Source: Rufibacter sp. XAAS-G3-1
GTDB taxonomy: Bacteria; Bacteroidota; Bacteroidia; Cytophagales; Hymenobacteraceae
Assembly (NCBI RefSeq): GCF_013623775.1
Contig: NZ_JABFAM010000024.1
Location: 1-61,579, forward strand
DNA length: 61,579 bases
Direction: 5' to 3'
A program made the position numbers and the translations under genes. The notes below the pieces were generated by a model. The model searched no databases. It was not told where the DNA came from and saw only the letters and a list, made by a program, of their open reading frames with translations. How positions within the stretch are numbered: the stretch's first letter is position 1; each line of letters opens with the position of its first letter. Positions 59,574 through 61,579 of this stretch are shown here, in pieces.

Positions 59574-60701
59574 TTACAGCCTTTTCCTTTCAATGCATTC
59601 CCATAGTTTACCGTTCAGTATCATTGTTTTAGCTTCTCCGTTAGTTATCTCCTTGTTATAGGCTCTAAAGTAACAGGTTGTGATAGCGTTCACCTTTAAA
59701 TCTGTATCAATGGAGTTATTGGTAATCCACCGTTGGAAGGGATCTTTTTCATCCTTGATTTCAACTTTATGGTACTTGCTGGTAAAGATTGCTGTTAGCT
59801 CCTCCATTAGTTTAAGGAAGAAAATATTGTCTCCTTGTGTTTCGGCTGTCAAATCGTGGAATGTAAGTTCTACCCAATAATCCTCCTGGTAACGCAGGCT
59901 TTCATCACCTCTTACGAACTTGTATGTAAAGTTGAGCTCTCCGACATTCTTCATTGCCTCCAGCACCCTCTTTAAAGATGTTTTTCTATTCTTGGGTTCT
60001 TCCACTACAATTCCCGCTATTCCTGCTAGATAATCAACAGTGAACTTTGTAGATGGTATCAATTTAGTAAGAAGAATATGCCTGGTTTTTTCCAGTAGCA
60101 CGTACAGGCTTTTTCTACCATCACCCCCTCTACCTTTGCCAATCTTACTATAGCCTTTCGTATCTATAGTATAGTACCTTTGAAGAAAACCCTCTATCAC
60201 TTCAGGAGCTAACCTGATTTCGTACAGTTTAACACTGCCGCTGTTACGGTCATGGTTCAGCTTTATATCCTGAAGTATCGAGAACTTAGTTAAGTGCGTT
60301 GTTTCTCCTTTGTTGTTGTAGGTATAAGATTTATCAAACACAATGTTATGGCGAATCATATTAAGCAGGGCAAAATCAAAAACTGTCTTAAATGTGTGCC
60401 CATTGTAAACAGGTGGAACTGCCTTCTTATTATTAACAAAGAAAGGGTGCAACTCGCACAGGGTTTGTTTGTTTCTACCGGTTTCCTTACAGAACTGGTT
60501 CAATGTAAAAGTGCTGAATCCGAATATATCATGTTTGAGCCTTTTCGATATAAAAACAATAAAATCTTTAACTATGCCTGCATCATCGAAGAAGCTTGAT
60601 TCAATAGATTTTAGATTGTCAGCTATGCTCCTGTCAATCCTACTGAGATAATAATTCTCTTGAATTATAGTTGGTATATCATTGTTTTCTAAGTTGCTCA
60701 T
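59574..60701 (-). CDS. Plasmid replication initiator (RepB/Rep_3-type)
   Basis: 375 residues. Two winged-helix-like halves as in Rep_3 initiators: FSTFTLNQFCKETGRNKQTL (about 60-79) and VRGDESLRYQEDYWVELTF near 270. The middle (about 100-210) has STKFTVDYLAGIAGIVVEE. It lies directly above the iterons (15 bases from the last one), and a serine recombinase is the next upstream gene. Role: binds iterons and opens the origin. Confident about role, less about family name. Confidence 0.82.
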   Translation of the reverse strand: MSNLENNDIPTIIQENYYLSRIDRSIADNLKSIESSFFDDAGIVKDFIVFISKRLKHDIFGFSTFTLNQFCKETGRNKQTLCELHPFFVNNKKAVPPVYNGHTFKTVFDFALLNMIRHNIVFDKSYTYNNKGETTHLTKFSILQDIKLNHDRNSGSVKLYEIRLAPEVIEGFLQRYYTIDTKGYSKIGKGRGGDGRKSLYVLLEKTRHILLTKLIPSTKFTVDYLAGIAGIVVEEPKNRKTSLKRVLEAMKNVGELNFTYKFVRGDESLRYQEDYWVELTFHDLTAETQGDNIFFLKLMEELTAIFTSKYHKVEIKDEKDPFQRWITNNSIDTDLKVNAITTCYFRAYNKEITNGEAKTMILNGKLWECIERKRL

Positions 60702-60737
60702 ATTCGCTTTGATTAGTTATTAGTGAAGTCGGAACTT

Positions 60738-61343
60738 CTACATTTTTGAGGTGGTCTGTTTCCATCCACTAATTTCAATCCCTTCTAAGCGAAGATACTT
60801 ATATACTGTAGCAGTGCTGCGTATCTCTAGTGCCTCCTGAATATCAGGAATAGAGCTGCCTCCCTTGTACAGTCTGGAAGCGTTGGCGGCTTTCTTTTTG
60901 GCCTTCTCAGTTAGACCTGGGGTGCGGCCCCCATTTTTCCCCCTGGCTCTTGCTGAGGCTAAGCCTGGGTACGTGTCCTCCCTTATCCAATCGGCCTGTA
61001 GCTCGGAAAGCGAGGCAAACACCCGAAAGATAAAACGGCCCATGCTTGTACTGGTGTCAATGGCATCTGTGAGGCTGACTAAATCAATTCCTCTTTCCTC
61101 TAGCTCCCCGACTAACTTAATCAAGTGGTTGAAATTTCTGCCTAACCTGTTCAACTTGTAAATCACTAGCTGGTCACCCTTGCGTAGCATTTTTAGCATT
61201 AGGTCTAGCTGTGGCCGTTCAGTCTTGCGGCCAGTTACTTTCTCCTGGAATATCTGTTCACAGCCGTATTTCTCTAGGGCATCAATTTGCCTGTCTAGTT
61301 TCTGGTCAATAGTTGATACCCTTGCGTAACCAATCTTTGCCAT
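60738..61343 (-). CDS. Serine recombinase (resolvase) next to rep
   Basis: 201 residues from the ATG at 61343 (MAKIGYARVSTIDQ, catalytic Ser10); the upstream ATG at 61361 adds six residues and is less likely. Motifs: QLVIYKLNRLGRNFNHL, AIDTSTSMGRFIFRVFASLS, and an HTH end (SIPDIQEALEIRSTATVYK). It is different from the recombinase at 9300. Probably resolves plasmid dimers. Confidence 0.88.
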   Translation of the reverse strand: MAKIGYARVSTIDQKLDRQIDALEKYGCEQIFQEKVTGRKTERPQLDLMLKMLRKGDQLVIYKLNRLGRNFNHLIKLVGELEERGIDLVSLTDAIDTSTSMGRFIFRVFASLSELQADWIREDTYPGLASARARGKNGGRTPGLTEKAKKKAANASRLYKGGSSIPDIQEALEIRSTATVYKYLRLEGIEISGWKQTTSKM

Positions 61344-61496
61344 ATTTTTTAAAAAACTCAATTTTCACACAATATATAAAATTTGATTAATTAAATGGTT
61401 ACTTTAAAAAATAAAAGGCTGTTTGCAGCAATTTGAGAATTACTTTGCAGCACTTTAAAGCACAAGCTTGGAACATTTTATACTTTACATAAAAGG
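61344..61496. other. Region upstream of resolvase, joined to window start
   Basis: Together with 1-284 (circular) about 440 bases without a gene. TTTGCAGCA occurs twice (about 61419 and 61444), perhaps recombinase-binding repeats. No iteron or coding frame was supported. Confidence 0.4.
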
Positions 61497-61579
61497 TGAT
61501 ATGGAACAAGGAAGGCTCCCCATATAAGGAATCCTCCTATTTTATAGCATAAAAGCACTCTTATACTCAATGGGAGGCA
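61497..61579. repeat. Terminal direct repeat, right copy
   Basis: Identical to 1-83; see the left copy. These bases should not be counted twice. Confidence 0.9.

Overview
The window is one complete circular plasmid of about 61.5 kb: the last 83 bases (61497-61579) repeat the first 83, so the unique length is 61,496 bp. The host is a member of the Bacteroidota, most likely a cytophagalean of the Hymenobacteraceae type (Rufibacter, Pontibacter, Hymenobacter). The evidence is a Bacteroides-type conjugation apparatus (TraE, VirB3-like, VirB4, TraI-TraO order), promoters of the TAnnTTTG type, no usable Shine-Dalgarno sequences, and families seen mainly in this phylum. Genus is an inference.

Layout. 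(1) 0.3-10 kb is visibly GC-rich. It holds a FixL-like haem-PAS histidine kinase, a partner regulator that fuses a receiver to a CRP/FNR domain, three YceI-family secreted proteins, an outer-membrane porin-like protein, a cupin fusion, a truncated lactate-dehydrogenase-like protein, and a serine recombinase with a WGR protein. Three promoters here share an FNR/FixK-like palindrome centred exactly 51.5 bp upstream of a TAnnTTTG box, which points to a small oxygen- or redox-controlled regulon. (2) 10.4-32.3 kb is visibly AT-rich and is a defence island: a cassette with a membrane-anchored nuclease, a TerB/PH-like protein and a double nuclease; an AbiC-like membrane protein; an ORF-less group II intron; an AlbA/Schlafen-type protein; then a large convergent locus. 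One arm of that locus (17.9-23.0 kb, +) is a PLD-helicase, a small protein, a zinc-hook SMC-like ATPase and a second small protein. The other arm (32.3-23.0 kb, -) is DUF4007, a large ATPase and a PAPS-reductase-like protein, matching the SspBCD core of single-strand DNA phosphorothioation, followed by an unusual GHKL-kinase/receiver pair and a decayed DUF262 (SspE/GmrSD-like) remnant carrying four in-frame stop codons. (3) 32.7-38.2 kb holds small plasmid genes, a Toprim protein and a DUF4099-type protein. (4) 38.3-54.4 kb is the transfer region: peptidase, coupling protein, TraO, N, M, L, K, J, I, VirB4, VirB3-like, TraE, ParA-like ATPase, MobB relaxase and MobA. (5) 54.4-58.9 kb is the probable oriT and leading region: AT-rich repeats with a 57-bp perfect palindrome, then genes pointing back toward it, including RadC-like and ArdC-like antirestriction genes. 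Those two share a duplicated ~140-bp upstream element. (6) 58.9-61.4 kb is the replicon: 12 iterons, a Rep initiator and a serine recombinase.

How the parts work together: Rep with the iterons and a resolvase maintain a low-copy plasmid, the Tra/Mob genes spread it, and the leading-region antirestriction genes would protect it on entry. The cargo consists of a hypoxia/redox sensing module and a multi-layer anti-phage island whose main locus appears to have lost one effector (SspE-like) while keeping a helicase/ATPase effector arm. All functions are inferred from sequence reading alone; no database search was run.
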